From: Helicostylum pulchrum
Lineage: Eukaryota > Mucoromycota > Mucoromycetes > Mucorales > Mucoraceae
Direction: 5' to 3'
DNA: 64,000 bases
Assembly (NCBI GenBank): GCA_025677825.1
Contig: JAIXMO010000010.1
Coordinates: 62,001 to 126,000 of the forward strand
The position numbers and the translations under genes are program-made. Shown here in pieces: positions 1 through 10,875 of the stretch (positions within the stretch are counted from its first letter, which is position 1; each line of letters begins with the position of its first letter). The notes under the pieces were generated by a model, which ran no database searches, was not told where the DNA came from, and was given only the letters and a program-made list of their open reading frames with translations.

Positions 1-2
1 GA

Positions 3-930
3 TACCATAAATCAGCTATAGCGCTAGAAAACACAATGAAATTAGAATCAGAACAAGTGGATTCGATCAGTCAATTAGATTCTGAGACTGTGCATAGACA
101 AGGTAACACGAATTTATTGTTTACAATATATGTATATTGATAATTTTTTTTTATATAATAGATATCCGTAAGTGTATATTTAGTGGAGATATTGATAAAG
201 CAATGTATTTGTGTAATACCCATTACCCTTCCGTATTACAAGACAATCCTTTTATTGAATTTAAACTACAATGCAGAAAATTTATGGATATGGTTAAACG
301 AGTGCAATTAAATCAAAACAAACCCGCCACAAACAATGATGAATACGAGGCGCAAAGTTTACAAGTCTCGAAAAGTAACAATAAACGTACAACAAGTCAT
401 GCCGATTTATATTTTCCCAATCTTAAAAACAAAAAACAAAAACTTTCAGAAGATAATATTGACACTTTACAGTCTGTAATGGAGTTTGGCAAGGCTTTAA
501 AAACTCGTTATGATCCTCAATCGGAAATGAGTTCTGAATTACAGGTAAAAAGATAAAGAAAAACATACATTTCTTTAGAAACATGTACTTACATGTACGT
601 ATATTAGACAGCATTATCTACTTTGGCTTATGATGATTTATCAAATGAAGCTGTTGCTTACCTGTACCAAACTCCGTATATTGAAACTGTTGCATCCGAA
701 CTAAATTCTGCAATCTTGGGTAAATTTTATACATACATTTTTATGATTCTATTCTACATACTTAACATTTCTCTCTTTCTAAAGTTTCGTTGGGCAAGTA
801 CCCTAATTCTTCAATTGAACGTATCTATCGCCAAACAACTATAGCCATTGAAGAATTAGTTCTTGGAGGTAACGCCAAAGCTGCCCTTCTTGACCCAGAA
901 CATGATTGCTTAAAAACGACAAATATGTAA
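3..930 (+). CDS. RanBPM/GID1-like protein, C-terminal part (5' end outside window)
   Basis: Exons 3-102, 162-544, 608-719 and 785-930 join in frame to 246 residues, ending at TAA. The first visible residues (YHKSAIAL) look like the end of a LisH motif. A CTLH domain follows (DIRKCIFSGDIDKAM... then ...NPFIEFKLQCRKFMDMV), then a charged linker, then a CRA-type end with ALSTLAYDDLS and ELNSAILVSLGKYP. This order and wording match RanBP9/10 and yeast Vid30/Gid1, scaffold subunits of the GID/CTLH ubiquitin ligase. Family members usually carry an N-terminal SPRY domain, which would lie upstream of the window. GID8 is the main alternative, but the wording fits RanBPM better. Function is inferred from family. 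Confidence 0.85.
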
Positions 931-1264
931 ACTCTTTGTTTTGTTCCTCTTATATCCATATTCTTTGCAACTAATACTATACACTAATAAAGATCAATAA
1001 TGAGCTTCATATATACTCACACGGACGCAAAACAGGGGGTTGTGTTTTTTTTTACAAAAAAAGAAGAAGAAAAAGTATTAATTAGAATTGAGAAGCATCA
1101 CTTTAAATTACTTCACAATAGATATTATTTCTAAATGCATGCATGAGCAGTAGTAGATAATAGATATGGACTGCAAATAGAATAAAACGATTCATTATTA
1201 TTATTATTTAAAAAAAAAAGAGTAGATTTATTTCTAGTAATATGCAATAGCTTATTCATTATAC
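931..1264. other. 3' intergenic gap
   Basis: Convergent 3' space between the RanBPM-like gene and the small minus-strand gene. An AATAAA near 985 is a plausible polyadenylation signal. Purine and A runs are present; no coding signal is seen. Confidence 0.5.
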
Positions 1265-1759
1265 TCAACGTTGTGGAAAAGGGGGGTATGGGTAATATAT
1301 ACGTTGCGGATAGTATCGCTGTATGCAGTAGTACTGTGGAGGGCCCGGAACATATACTTGTGGTAGATGACAGTAATAAGGAGCTGGAGGAGGAGGATGA
1401 ACTGGGGTATGAACTCTAGCTTGATTACCATTGTTTGGCAATTCACGTTGATTGATTGGTATTACAATGGGTGGAAGCACATATCGATAATAACAAACCG
1501 AAGGTCTCCTTTGTAGTCCTCTTAATTCGGGTACACTTTGCATACGCGGACGAAACTTTATTTGGTCTACTAATCAATGTTATTTAAAAAGTTATATATG
1601 TATATAATTGATGTGTTAAGTACCTGATTGTCTTCGTATAAATCCAGCTTCATTAGGAGGGTTCATAGTTTCGGGAACTGCTTTTACAGGCAAAGACTTT
1701 TTTTTTTCGGTGCCTTTAAAATTTAGTACGCTACAACAAGATGCAAGTGATGTTTTCAT
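1265..1759 (-). CDS. Small Pro/Tyr-rich hypothetical protein
   Basis: Exons 1759-1624 and 1566-1265 join (57-nt GT-AG intron) into 145 residues. The start MKTSLASCCSVLNFKG has a Cys pair close to the N-terminus. The middle is basic (GFIRRQSDQIKFRPRM). The C-terminal half is strongly enriched in Pro and Tyr (PPPPAPYY, VPGPPQYY, YYPYPPFPQR). No signal peptide or membrane segment is evident, and I recognise no family. A low-complexity tail of this kind often mediates protein contacts, but that is only a possibility. The splice is supported because the frame continues cleanly across it. Confidence 0.65.
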
Positions 1760-2644
1760 TATAAAAAAAAAAGTATAATAATAAAGAGAAAGAGAAGAGT
1801 AAAAAGGGGTCCTTTTATGATAAAAAATTCAAAGCGAGGTACAATGAAATAAACAACTATTTATTATATTCATTATTATACAAGTTTGATAAATATAAAA
1901 AAAAGAAAGGTTTTTTTTTTAAAAAAAGATTGGCATCAGAAAGTATCATTAAATCTTTTATTTGAATTCACATTCTAACAAGTAGAATCATATTCGCCTT
2001 TTATAAACTATTCATCACTTGACAATATTTAACAAAAAAATAAAGAAAACTTCCCTCTTTTTTCTTTTAAAAAAAAAGTATACTCCTTTATAATTGCTTC
2101 AGATTGAAAACTACATTGATTTGGCTTACATTTATCAATTCAAGCCGATAAAAAAATTGTCGTCATTAGCCAGAGTAACCTTTTTTTTTAAGAAAAAAGG
2201 TGTTTACTTTCCCTTTTCCTTTTTGCTTTAAAAAAAACGCGTTTAATAACTCCAATGTCTTTATAACTTTTTGATCCATCTCTTCTCTTTTTTTTCTCAG
2301 ATGTCTGTTCATAATTAAATCCATCATATTTTATCCAAACTTTTCACTATAAAAAGAATGAATTCGGTTTATTTCCTCAACATTGTGCTTTTTATCACAT
2401 TTATCGTCAGTGAAAACGAGTAGAGATAGTCCAAAAAGAAAAGAATATACAATGTGTTATAACGGTTATTAATTCAAATCAAAAAGGATGAAGAGTAAAA
2501 AAAAAAACTTTCACTATTTTTTCCACTCTTTATCAACCGCTGGGGGGTGTGTACTTTATAAAATATTATTGTAGGTCCGGGTTTTTAGAGACCAACACGT
2601 TTTTTTATTTTTATATTACAAAAGAGATATCAATTGATCCACAA
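1760..2644. other. Intergenic, promoter side of the small gene
   Basis: 885 nt of AT-rich DNA with many T and A runs, including a T(n)A(n) junction near 1912-1927. It should hold the promoter of the minus-strand gene starting at 1759 and the 3' flank of the thioredoxin gene. No ORF with a credible product is seen. Confidence 0.5.
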
Positions 2645-3228
2645 TTAAGCAAGGTCAGCATGTTTCTTGACAAATTGTTCGACCATGGGTCCACTACGCA
2701 TACCAACAAATGTATCAACAACCTTTCCATCATTGAAAGCAGAAACAGTAGGTAAAGCAGCAACCTAAAAGCAAATGTAAAGTTAATTATATGGCCCTCC
2801 CCTTTTTCAATACACATTTATTATAATTTACCTTGAACTTGGAAGCAATTTCTTGGTTATCATCAACATTAATCTTGACCAAAGTGACGTTAGGGTTAGC
2901 AGCTACAGACTTTGATAATAAAGGACCCAACATCTTACAAGGTCCACACCAACTATACATATAAATGGTTAGGGTGAATTATTAGACGATTAAAACCATC
3001 ACTTACTCTGCATAAAAGTCGACGATAACGGGGTGGTTAGCTTTAGTGACAAGAGCATCAAAAGTCTCGGAAGTAGCTTCAACTGTCTTTCCTGTCAAAC
3101 GAGGTTGAGCAGCGTGGAAAGAACGAGCAACTAGAAATGTGAATAAGTAAAGTGCTTTAAATTCCCTTGTTATTTTATAGCTTACATTGTCTTGCAGGCT
3201 TAATGGCAATAGTACGGAGAGAATTCAT
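2645..3228 (-). CDS. Thioredoxin, probably mitochondrial
   Basis: Four exons (3228-3186, 3130-3007, 2952-2832, 2764-2645) encode 135 residues. The N-terminus MNSLRTIAIKPARQFARSF is basic, hydroxylated and lacks acids, like a mitochondrial presequence. The thioredoxin fold follows, with DFYADWCGPCK (active-site Cys58 and Cys61), then VKINVDDNQEIA and the cis-Pro segment VAALPTVSAFNDG. The protein reduces disulfides and would act as a matrix electron donor. All junctions are GT-AG and keep frame. Localisation is inferred from the presequence only. The nearest gene upstream on the plus strand is an Old Yellow Enzyme pseudogene. Confidence 0.93.
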
Positions 3229-3284
3229 TTTTTTTTAACAAAAAGTAAAGAAGAAAGAAACCCTGACCAAGGTTAGCTCTATTT

Positions 3285-3645
3285 TGTACTTTCAAGGGAT
3301 AATTGTATTTCCAGATAAAGCGGTCACTGACCCTATGGCATATTGGTCGTGCTTGCTTTGTCAGAAGAAAAAAAAACTGTTTCTGATATTGATTACCAAA
3401 GATGTTAATCTTTTAAGGCCTTTTTTCAAGAGAAGCTTCATGCTCTTACTATTCTTGAAATCGAGGATATTGTTCGAAATCACTGCTAATGGTTATCCCC
3501 TGGATCCATTCATTAATACTTGTAACAATAAAGCGTCTACTGATATCTATGGTGGATCCATTGAGAACAAAAGTTCGTTTGAAAGCCATTGAAGCTGAAC
3601 GTATAAAGGCACACAATGACGTCAATTGAGGGCAGCTATTAATAG
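3285..3645 (+). pseudogene. Old Yellow Enzyme (NADH:flavin oxidoreductase) pseudogene
   Basis: Fragments of an OYE-family TIM barrel can be read in shifting frames. KAVTD at about 3318 is followed in another frame by LWHIGRA at about 3334, which corresponds to the family QLWHxGR motif. HALTILEIEDIV (about 3437-3472) is followed after a shift by EITANGYPLDPF and STDIYGGSIENKS (about 3475-3575), which match the family's xEIHxANGYLLDQF and RTDxYGGSxENR blocks. AERI near 3597 fits the next block. The start, the linker between blocks and the C-terminal half are missing, and frames change at least twice, so it cannot encode an enzyme. It is the remnant of a decayed copy, not an intron-rich live gene, because the missing pieces have no room. 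Confidence 0.75.
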
Positions 3646-4051
3646 TTGCACATAGTCAGGCATACGTATAACAAGTAGTTTTTGTAAGAACCCAAAGTCT
3701 TTTTTCATTCTTACATTGGTAGCCTTGTGTGATACATCTAAATTGTTAAATACTTTTGGCAGGTATATATATTTACTTGGAAATAAGCACTTGTACAGTA
3801 AAGAAAAGCGGTAGTTAAACAAAAGTCATCTCAGTCAAGACCTCTAGTGTATACTTTAAGGGGGTGAACACGTTTGACAAAATACATCAATTCTATTTTA
3901 ATGTGGCTTTGTTTTTCTCCTGCTTTTTTTTTTTTTTTTTTTTTTTTCATGTATAATAAAAAAACCCTATAATTGACAATACGCTCCTTTTTCTTTTACT
4001 TTTTTTTTTTTTTTTACACCCATATAATACATATTTTAAACACTGAAAAGT
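3646..4051. other. Intergenic, T-rich promoter region
   Basis: AT-rich, with two long T runs near 3925-3947 and 4001-4015 just upstream of the ATG at 4052. No gene is supported. A 66-residue minus-strand frame at 3622-3822 has no recognisable features. Confidence 0.45.
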
Positions 4052-4399
4052 ATGTCTTTATTGGATCGATTTTTATTTAAAAAAAAAGAAGATTCAATTA
4101 ATAATTCAATAAGCAAAAAGAAGAGATTTTCAATAAAGCAACTGTATCGAAAGAAACCCTCGAAAAAAGAAGAAGAAAATAGTACTGTGCCCGTAAACCA
4201 GCAATTATTAACTCAATGCATCGAGACTGCGCTTGGTAGTAAACGATGGACTGTGGTGGATACCACATCATTATGCTTTACTGATATGCAACCTGCGAAT
4301 CCACCGCGTCAAAGAAAATTATCTTTACCACCACAATACTCTAATATCGGATATCTTGCTTCTATACCCGAAGTTGATTCATTTACTGAAAAACAATAA
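4052..4399 (+). CDS. Small basic hypothetical protein
   Basis: A single uninterrupted frame of 115 residues starts MSLLDRFLFKKKED. The first 45 residues are very rich in Lys and Ser (SKKKRFSIKQLYRKKPSKKEE), resembling a nuclear localisation or acidic-lipid binding stretch. The rest (ETALGSKRWTVVDTTSLCF ... LSLPPQYSNIGYLASIPEVD) is of mixed composition and could fold. The start follows long T runs, as at other gene starts here (for example 19994). No family is recognised and there is no signal peptide or membrane span. The composition of the second half argues for a real gene. Confidence 0.55.
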   Translation: MSLLDRFLFKKKEDSINNSISKKKRFSIKQLYRKKPSKKEEENSTVPVNQQLLTQCIETALGSKRWTVVDTTSLCFTDMQPANPPRQRKLSLPPQYSNIGYLASIPEVDSFTEKQ

Positions 4400-4629
4400 A
4401 ATGTGGGGAAGGGACTGTGTGTATGTATGTGCGTGAGAGTATATGTGTGTATGTAAGGTTTTTTTCTTTTTTCATTTATATAAAAAGTCAGGTATTTCCG
4501 GATTTTTTATATTTATTTATTTACTGCTATCACACAAATTTCTTCTTTTCTTCCTTTTCATATACTTTATTTTTTTATTTTTCTATTTTTACACACACAC
4601 ACACACACAAACTCACTTACACACCAAAA

Positions 4630-6534
4630 ATGAGCGATAAAAAGTCAATAAATACTGTAAGTTTAATATATTTCTCTTTCTCAATAAAATCAATTTTATA
4701 TATATAACCCTATTTCTTTAGGTTAATGAAAAACCTGATTTCGAAGCACCTGAACTCTATGGTTTAACGTTACTCCTTGCTGCTAGCGCAATTAATTATG
4801 TTCCATTTGCAAAATACAAAGTAGCCAATGATGCATTATTATACACCCTAAGAGACAGAAATGATATCACCGATCATCCAAACACTACTGCCATCCCACC
4901 TACTTATATGAACACTACTAAAGATGTCTCAATTAACCAGGTATTTTTTTAAAAAAAGCTTACTAAAAAAAACGAGAAAAAAAAAAAACTAAAAAAAAAA
5001 GTTCTCTAGCCATCTATTCAATTGAACCCCGAACATAAAAGTGTATCACCATTTTTATCATTCTGGGATTACCACGAAGCTTACACACAGTTTAAAACCA
5101 CGCCTACAGAGGTCGCCAATAGTTTGTTAATCAAACTAGACCAAAGTAAGCTAATGAACTGGGTAAGATTTAATTGTCAAGACATTCAAAAGCAAGCCGA
5201 AGCATCAACTGAACGATACAAATTAAACAAACCACTCAGTCAAATGGATGGTGTATTTGTTGCCATTAAAGAAGAATTAGATATTCAGGGGTTAGAAACG
5301 AAAGTAGGCACTTGTTTCATTAATGATGGAACCCCGGCTAAAGAAGACGCTACGTTAGTGTTGAAATTGAGAAAATCTGGCGCCATCATTATTGGCTCTA
5401 CAGTCATGAACGAATTGGGTTGGGACACATTTACTGTTAATCCCAACACAGGTATGCCTAAAAACCCTTACGGTACTGTACGTACCTGTGGTGGCTCAAG
5501 TGGAGGTTCGGGAGGCGTTGTCGCGGGTGGTCTGGTTCCTGTAGCCATCGGTGCTGATGGTGGTGGCTCAATTCGTATCCCGTCTGCCTTTTCCGGATTG
5601 TACGGTTTAAAGACCACCTATGCTCGTGTATCCGGTCATGGTGGTGCTACAGTGGATCCTACATTGGGAAGTTATGGACCCATGGCTGCTACTGCTGATG
5701 ATATGGCTCTCACTTACTCGATTATTGGCGGTCCTGATCCTAAGGATGCCAATTCATTATTACAACCTCTTCTTCATCTTAAAGACTACGATAATTACCT
5801 CGATTTATCTGATTTGACCATCGCCATTACTCCTGAATGGAATCAAAGTACAGTTGAACCTGCTATTCTTGAACAATTGGATATCTTTAAAAACTATTTG
5901 CAAAAGTTAGGTGCACGATTTGTTGAAATTGAAATACCTGATCTTGATATTTCCGCCATAGGTAAAAAAAGAAATGTACTATATCTCTTTTTGAAAAAAA
6001 AAAAAAACTCATAATCTTTCTTCTGTAGCGCATAATATCACTATTTGTAGTGAAATGTATACTTTTGCTTCAAGTCATCCCAAAAAATTCAATTCATTTT
6101 TGGCTCATACTAGATTATTGTCTGGTGTTGCTAGCGCATTAGAGACCAGAGATTACGTTCGTGCTCAGCAAGTACGCACACGTATGATGAACAACTTGCG
6201 TGGAATATTTGAAGATCAAAAGATCGACCTAATCTTATGTCCTACTTCTGCAATCCTTGCACCTGAGATTCCTGAAAAGGCACATAAATATGGCATGTGT
6301 AATACTGCATTGACTGTTCAAAGCATGGCCTATTGTACGCTTGCTAACCTCACCGGCATCCCCGCTGTCACCGTACCTGCTGGATTCCATCACGGTATCC
6401 CCGTTGCTTTACAATTCATGACATCTTGGTGGAACGAAGCCTTATTATGTAGAATTGCAAAGGCGTGTGAGCGCGCTCCTGGCGTTGAACGTAAGCGTCC
6501 TGAACATTGGTTTGCAGTCGATGAATTAATTTAA
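4630..6534 (+). CDS. Amidase signature-family hydrolase (acetamidase/FAAH type)
   Basis: Exons 4630-4656, 4722-4940, 5010-5961 and 6029-6534 give 567 residues, a normal length. The Ser-cisSer-Lys triad is visible: Lys169 in VAIKEELD, cis-Ser245 in CGGSSGGSGG, and nucleophile Ser269 in GADGGGSIRIPS. The 24-residue spacing between the two serines equals that of fatty acid amide hydrolase (217 to 241). It should hydrolyse amides to a carboxylate and ammonia or an amine. Bacterial GatA is another relative, but the N-terminal extension (about 160 residues before Lys169) resembles eukaryotic acetamidase/FAAH forms. There is no obvious signal peptide. The stop lies only 52 nt from the stop of the convergent acyl-CoA ligase. 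Confidence 0.93.
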
Positions 6535-6586
6535 ATAAAAAATTTCTTTATTTTTAAAAAAAAAAAAAAACTTTTTCTGCTATATA

Positions 6587-8624
6587 CTATAATTTAGACC
6601 TATTTTGTGCTGCTTGATTCTTGTAAAGTTCTCGCAAGTCCTTACGTAGGATTTTACCAGATACACTTTTAGGTACAACTTCAATAAACTCGATACCTCC
6701 TCGAAGCCTTTTATACGCAGACACCTTTTCATTGATAAACTTATGAATTTCGCTATTCGCCTTGGCCGCATCAAGGTTTTTTCCCAGGCTACTGAGAGAA
6801 ACATAAGCTCTTGGAACTTCTGTCTGTCTCTTTTCGTCATATATACCAATGACAGCAGCATCAGATACCAGTGGACATTCAATTAAAACGCTCTCAAGTT
6901 CTGCTGGCGCAATTTGAAAGGCATTGTATTTTATCAACTCCTTTGATCTGTCAACAATATACCAGTTACCGAGATTATCAAAGTAACCAATATCACCAGT
7001 ATGAAGGTAACCATTTTTATCAATTACTTCGGCGGTTGCTTCCGGATTGTTAAGATAACCTTGCATAACTATAGGTCCCTTGATACATATTTCACCCCTT
7101 TCACCTGAAGGGAGTACTATATGTATGTGTATGTGTGTTGGTTTTTAAATTACTAGCGTTTATTATCATCCTATACATACCTCTACCGCTCTCATCCACT
7201 ACTATAGCGTCTATACCGCTAATCATGCGACCAACAGAGCCAGGAATACACGTCTCGATCGTCTGGTACGTTAAAACAGAAGCGGTCTCAGTCATTCCGT
7301 ATCCCTATTATACTTTTCTAAATAAAAAATAAACTGCATTTGGATCCTATACTATAGAATATTACCTGCAGTACAGGAATATTAAACTTTTCGTTAATCT
7401 GGTTAGACAATCCAGCGGAAACAGGAGCGGCACCAGCATGAAACCCTACCACGCTTGAGAAATCGTACTTGTCAACAATGCCAGGCGAATTCACCAAATG
7501 TAAAAGCATAGGTGGCACGACATATAAAGACGCGATCTTGTACTTTTCAACTGATTGACAAAACTTTTCCAAATCGTATCGTGCCATGAGAACAGTGGTT
7601 CGTCCTTCGTATACAGCTAAGTGAATGAATCTGAAAATACCCAAGATATGGAATAAAGGTACAACACATAATAAGGATCCTTCTTTGTTAGATAATGAGG
7701 TTTGTGCAAGTGATTTCGTTAACTCGATACTGTTGGCAATAAAATTATGATGACTAAAGAAAGAAAAAGGTAAAATGTGAGTCAGTTACTTTTTTTTTTA
7801 ACTTGCATGGATTTCACTGTTAATTTTTTTTTTACCTAATCATTACACCTTTAGGTTGACCTTTTGTTTAAAAAGCAATATGTTATTATTTTTATATATA
7901 TACTCCCATACTTTGAAAATGTTTACCTGTTGTACCACTAGAGAAACACAAATAAGCAAGAGTTGATTTACTTTCTTCAACAGTGAGTTTAATAGCATCA
8001 GACTCTTTGGGACCTCTAACTACCATACTCCTCCAATCCGGCACTCTATTTCCAGGATCGGGACAAATGGACCAAACATTGGATTTAGGAATTCCTGTAG
8101 CTTCAGCAGCCTCAAGTGCTATATCAACATTGATAGGGTGAGCAATGATGTACTTAGATTTGGATACAGTTAACATCTTTTGAAGTTCAAAATTTGTAAA
8201 TAATGGGTTTGCAGGACATATATTTCCTCCTGCAATAATAAAAAATTTGTATTAGTTTACTCTAATATGTCTATATATAAAAGCACTGTACCTGAAGCTA
8301 ATGAAGCCAAAACAACAGAAGGTACACTGAGCTATATAACGCGAAGAAAAAAAGGGTTAAGTATTGATATATAACCATTTTTTTTTAAAAAAAATCATTT
8401 ACATTATTAGGTGTATAAAGACATAAAGAATCCCCTTTTTTCATTCCGATTTTGGAGAAACCGAATGTAGCTTGTCTTACTAGCTTTTTAAAATCACCAT
8501 AGTTAATTGATTCTTCCGTATCAGCGTCAATGTAAAGAGGATGGCCATCAGAAGTATTACGGCTATTAGTAAGAACTAAATCAACCAGGTTAGTATATTC
8601 GTATGTGTTTTCTATAAAAGTCAT
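6587..8624 (-). CDS. Peroxisomal 4-coumarate/acyl-CoA ligase-like enzyme
   Basis: Seven exons (8624-8403, 8331-8292, 8229-7927, 7860-7836, 7753-7366, 7314-7191, 7116-6587) sum exactly to 543 residues plus stop. The ANL-superfamily motifs appear in order: phosphate loop FSSGTTGQPKG, GYGMTET, YLHTGDIGYFD with WYIVDRSKELIKY, and the C-terminal lysine region SGKILRKDLREL. The enzyme adenylates a carboxylic acid and transfers it to CoA. The last three residues are SKL, a canonical PTS1, so it should be peroxisomal. The substrate (fatty, coumaric or other aromatic acid) cannot be read from sequence. Exon 4 is only 25 nt. For exon 7, an acceptor nearer the Glu codons is possible, but the chosen one adds VLPSGERGEIC, which fits the family. 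Confidence 0.93.
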
Positions 8625-8637
8625 AATAAAAGGTTAA

Positions 8638-8672
8638 AGAGAGAGAGAGAGAGAGGGAGGGGGGGGGGGGGG
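8638..8672. repeat. (GA)n followed by a poly-G run
   Basis: Purine tract of GA dinucleotides running into about 13 G. It lies 14-48 nt upstream of the ligase ATG, so on the ligase strand the 5' leader reads as C-run then CT-repeat. Confidence 0.9.
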
Positions 8673-9154
8673 AAAAGAATAATTAGAAATATAAAAAGAC
8701 AAATTTAAATTTAAAGTTCATGCATAATAAAACCTGATTTGTAAATGAGAGTAAAGCTTATTTATTTATTTTTTAGTACAAGGAGATACCTAAGACGACG
8801 TTTTATTCTTTTTTGCATTTATGCAATTAAAGGGAGTCAACCTAAAGATTGATTGCATTTTGGAGTTAGGTAATAAGGCACCTGGGCATTGATGCAATTA
8901 GCATTATGTTTCACTCACTCAGTGTGAAAAATCAAAAACAAAAGGATGTAACATTAAAATACTTATTTACGCTGGCTGATTAGGCTACAAAAAAAAAAAG
9001 TTCTTGGTTTTCTTTACCATATCAAAAGAATCTGCACAGATGCAGTCGGCAGCAGTTAAATATATTAAAACTGGATAAACTTGGTCCGTCGTATTACCAC
9101 GCGCTAAGAATAAACTGCGCCATATGACTGTACGTATGTAGCACCAATTCGCTC
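8673..9154. other. Intergenic, no gene seen
   Basis: Promoter side of the acyl-CoA ligase, then AT-rich DNA. No credible coding frame. Confidence 0.4.
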
Positions 9155-9510
9155 CTAATACCTATGAGAATAAAAAGTAACTACAAATAATACATAACGG
9201 AACTTTAAGTATTTCAAATTGAATTGTGGAGGTACAACGAAATTCACAGTGTTGGGCCAGCAGTCCGGATGATCGACCAAGTATGCTAGAGACCACAAGG
9301 GCATTGAAGAGGTACCACCTGGCAAAAGTAAGGCAGCGATACCTGAAGAGGCGACACATAAAACAATTTTACCTTGGCTTCGATAATAACAACAGATGGA
9401 ACGCGTAATAGTATCAAATGCAAATTTTTGAGATTGATTCATCTGACTATATTTTTGCTCAAAACTTTGTTGTTCTTGATTTCTCAAATAGGACATTTCG
9501 TTCTGTTGTG
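9155..9510 (-). pseudogene. PIF1/Helitron-type helicase relic
   Basis: The minus-strand frame reads NEMSYLRNQEQQSFEQ, then LNxxQxxAFDTI-like text (MNQSQKFAFDTITRSI), then RSQGKIVLCVASSGIAALLLPGG. The last block is the characteristic segment after Walker A in PIF1-like helicases of Helitrons and relatives. The stretch that should hold the GxGGTGKT Walker A is absent between TITRSI and CCYYRSQGK, and homology stops after LLLPGGT. No Walker B or later helicase motifs follow. This is a small internally deleted remnant of a mobile element, not a working gene. Confidence 0.7.
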
Positions 9511-10875
9511 AAGTGCTATTTAGAAACCAAGTGACCTCGGGTGCTGTAATAAGATATCAATCTATTCGTGGCGTTTCCGAAGAAAAAAAGTACAGCCGAG
9601 GTGATTTATATTACTCCGTTGCTTTCGTGCCTAGAAATGGTACGCAATCTGTAAATATATTTGTGCTTATTATAAGATATAAAAGACCCTACTTGCATGC
9701 TTGTGGTTTACGGGCGGTATAGAAGAAAAGTGGGGGTATTTAAATAAAGATTTCGGCTGGTATAAAAGACCCTTTTTTTATGGAAAATCATAGCCTACTT
9801 TCAAATATAAAAAAGTTTGCAGGGTCAATCCAAGCTACGCTGAAGTGTAACGTTACAGGCCTCATCATGCTACTTTATAGTATATTACCATAGAGCCGGA
9901 TCTACTAACTACGAGCTCCCCGAATTATATATATATAGCGTAATAGTAGTGCGCCACCTCGCATATAATCCTAAGAGCACTCACACTAAAGTTCGACTTC
10001 TACTTCAAAATATACTAATTTTACCAGAATGTATACGTACAAACTAAAGTAAATATTAGGTAGGAAGGAAAATCAAAAGCATGTATTGGGCTACTGCGGT
10101 TCATTTGAGCCGTATATATATATACCATTGTACGGAAACCAGTGAACGTGATCGCACAAAGAGCTTTATCGACCATGGGATCAGAAAATTTAATTTGAGC
10201 CGTAATATCTTAGTTCGTTTTAAAGTTATTAGCTCATAACTGTCAATTATGGCGCTATATCCTCCAGGAAAACTTACATATTTAGTTGCTTTATACAATA
10301 CATATTTAATTTATCTGACTATATAAAAAGGTTATTAAACTTAGTATTCTTACATTAATTCTATATATACGCGTATACTTTAACTCCCGGACTCATATTA
10401 TATCAATTGTTGAAAAAATAAAGAAAGTTCGAAATAAAATGATCTTGGTATAAACTATTTAGTATAATCTATACATATTAATGTATTCCGACGAGAAATT
10501 TCGGTCGAAGCTTGTGATATTTTTTTACTTTTTTTTTTACAAGTAAAAGAAGAGTAATAATTTTAGTATAGGATGAAGCCACCCGGATACAATACTATTT
10601 AACCATTATTTTATATCTAATCAGCTGATCCGATTTATAACAGCTCATGGAACAAAATTTCACAAAGAAGTAAAATATGAAGATTGGGAACACAAAAATA
10701 CAATTATTTTGCATTCCAATAGTCATTTACTTATCATAGCTTGTTGAGTTTATTATTAGAATTATTTACACTAAAGAAAAAAGAAGTGGAAGATATAGAG
10801 AAAGGGAGAAAAGAAAAAAAAATCATATCATAAAAAAGGGAGGCGGGATCATATGTATAATTCAAAAAGGCATGT
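9511..10875. other. Gene-poor DNA beside helicase relic
   Basis: About 1.4 kb with short (TA)n tracts and scattered stops in all frames. A 69-residue plus-strand frame at 9513-9722 has no recognisable content. It may be decayed mobile-element DNA given the neighbouring helicase fragment, but nothing further can be identified. Confidence 0.4.

Noticed and set aside
4417..4707. 96-residue plus-strand frame before the amidase
   Set aside because: Phe-rich leader DNA that reads through the real first amidase exon and its intron.
9155..9496. Live helicase gene
   Set aside because: Walker A and all later motifs are missing and no nearby exons supply them.
9513..9722. 69-residue plus-strand frame next to the helicase relic
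   Set aside because: No recognisable motif; overlaps decayed mobile-element DNA on the other strand.
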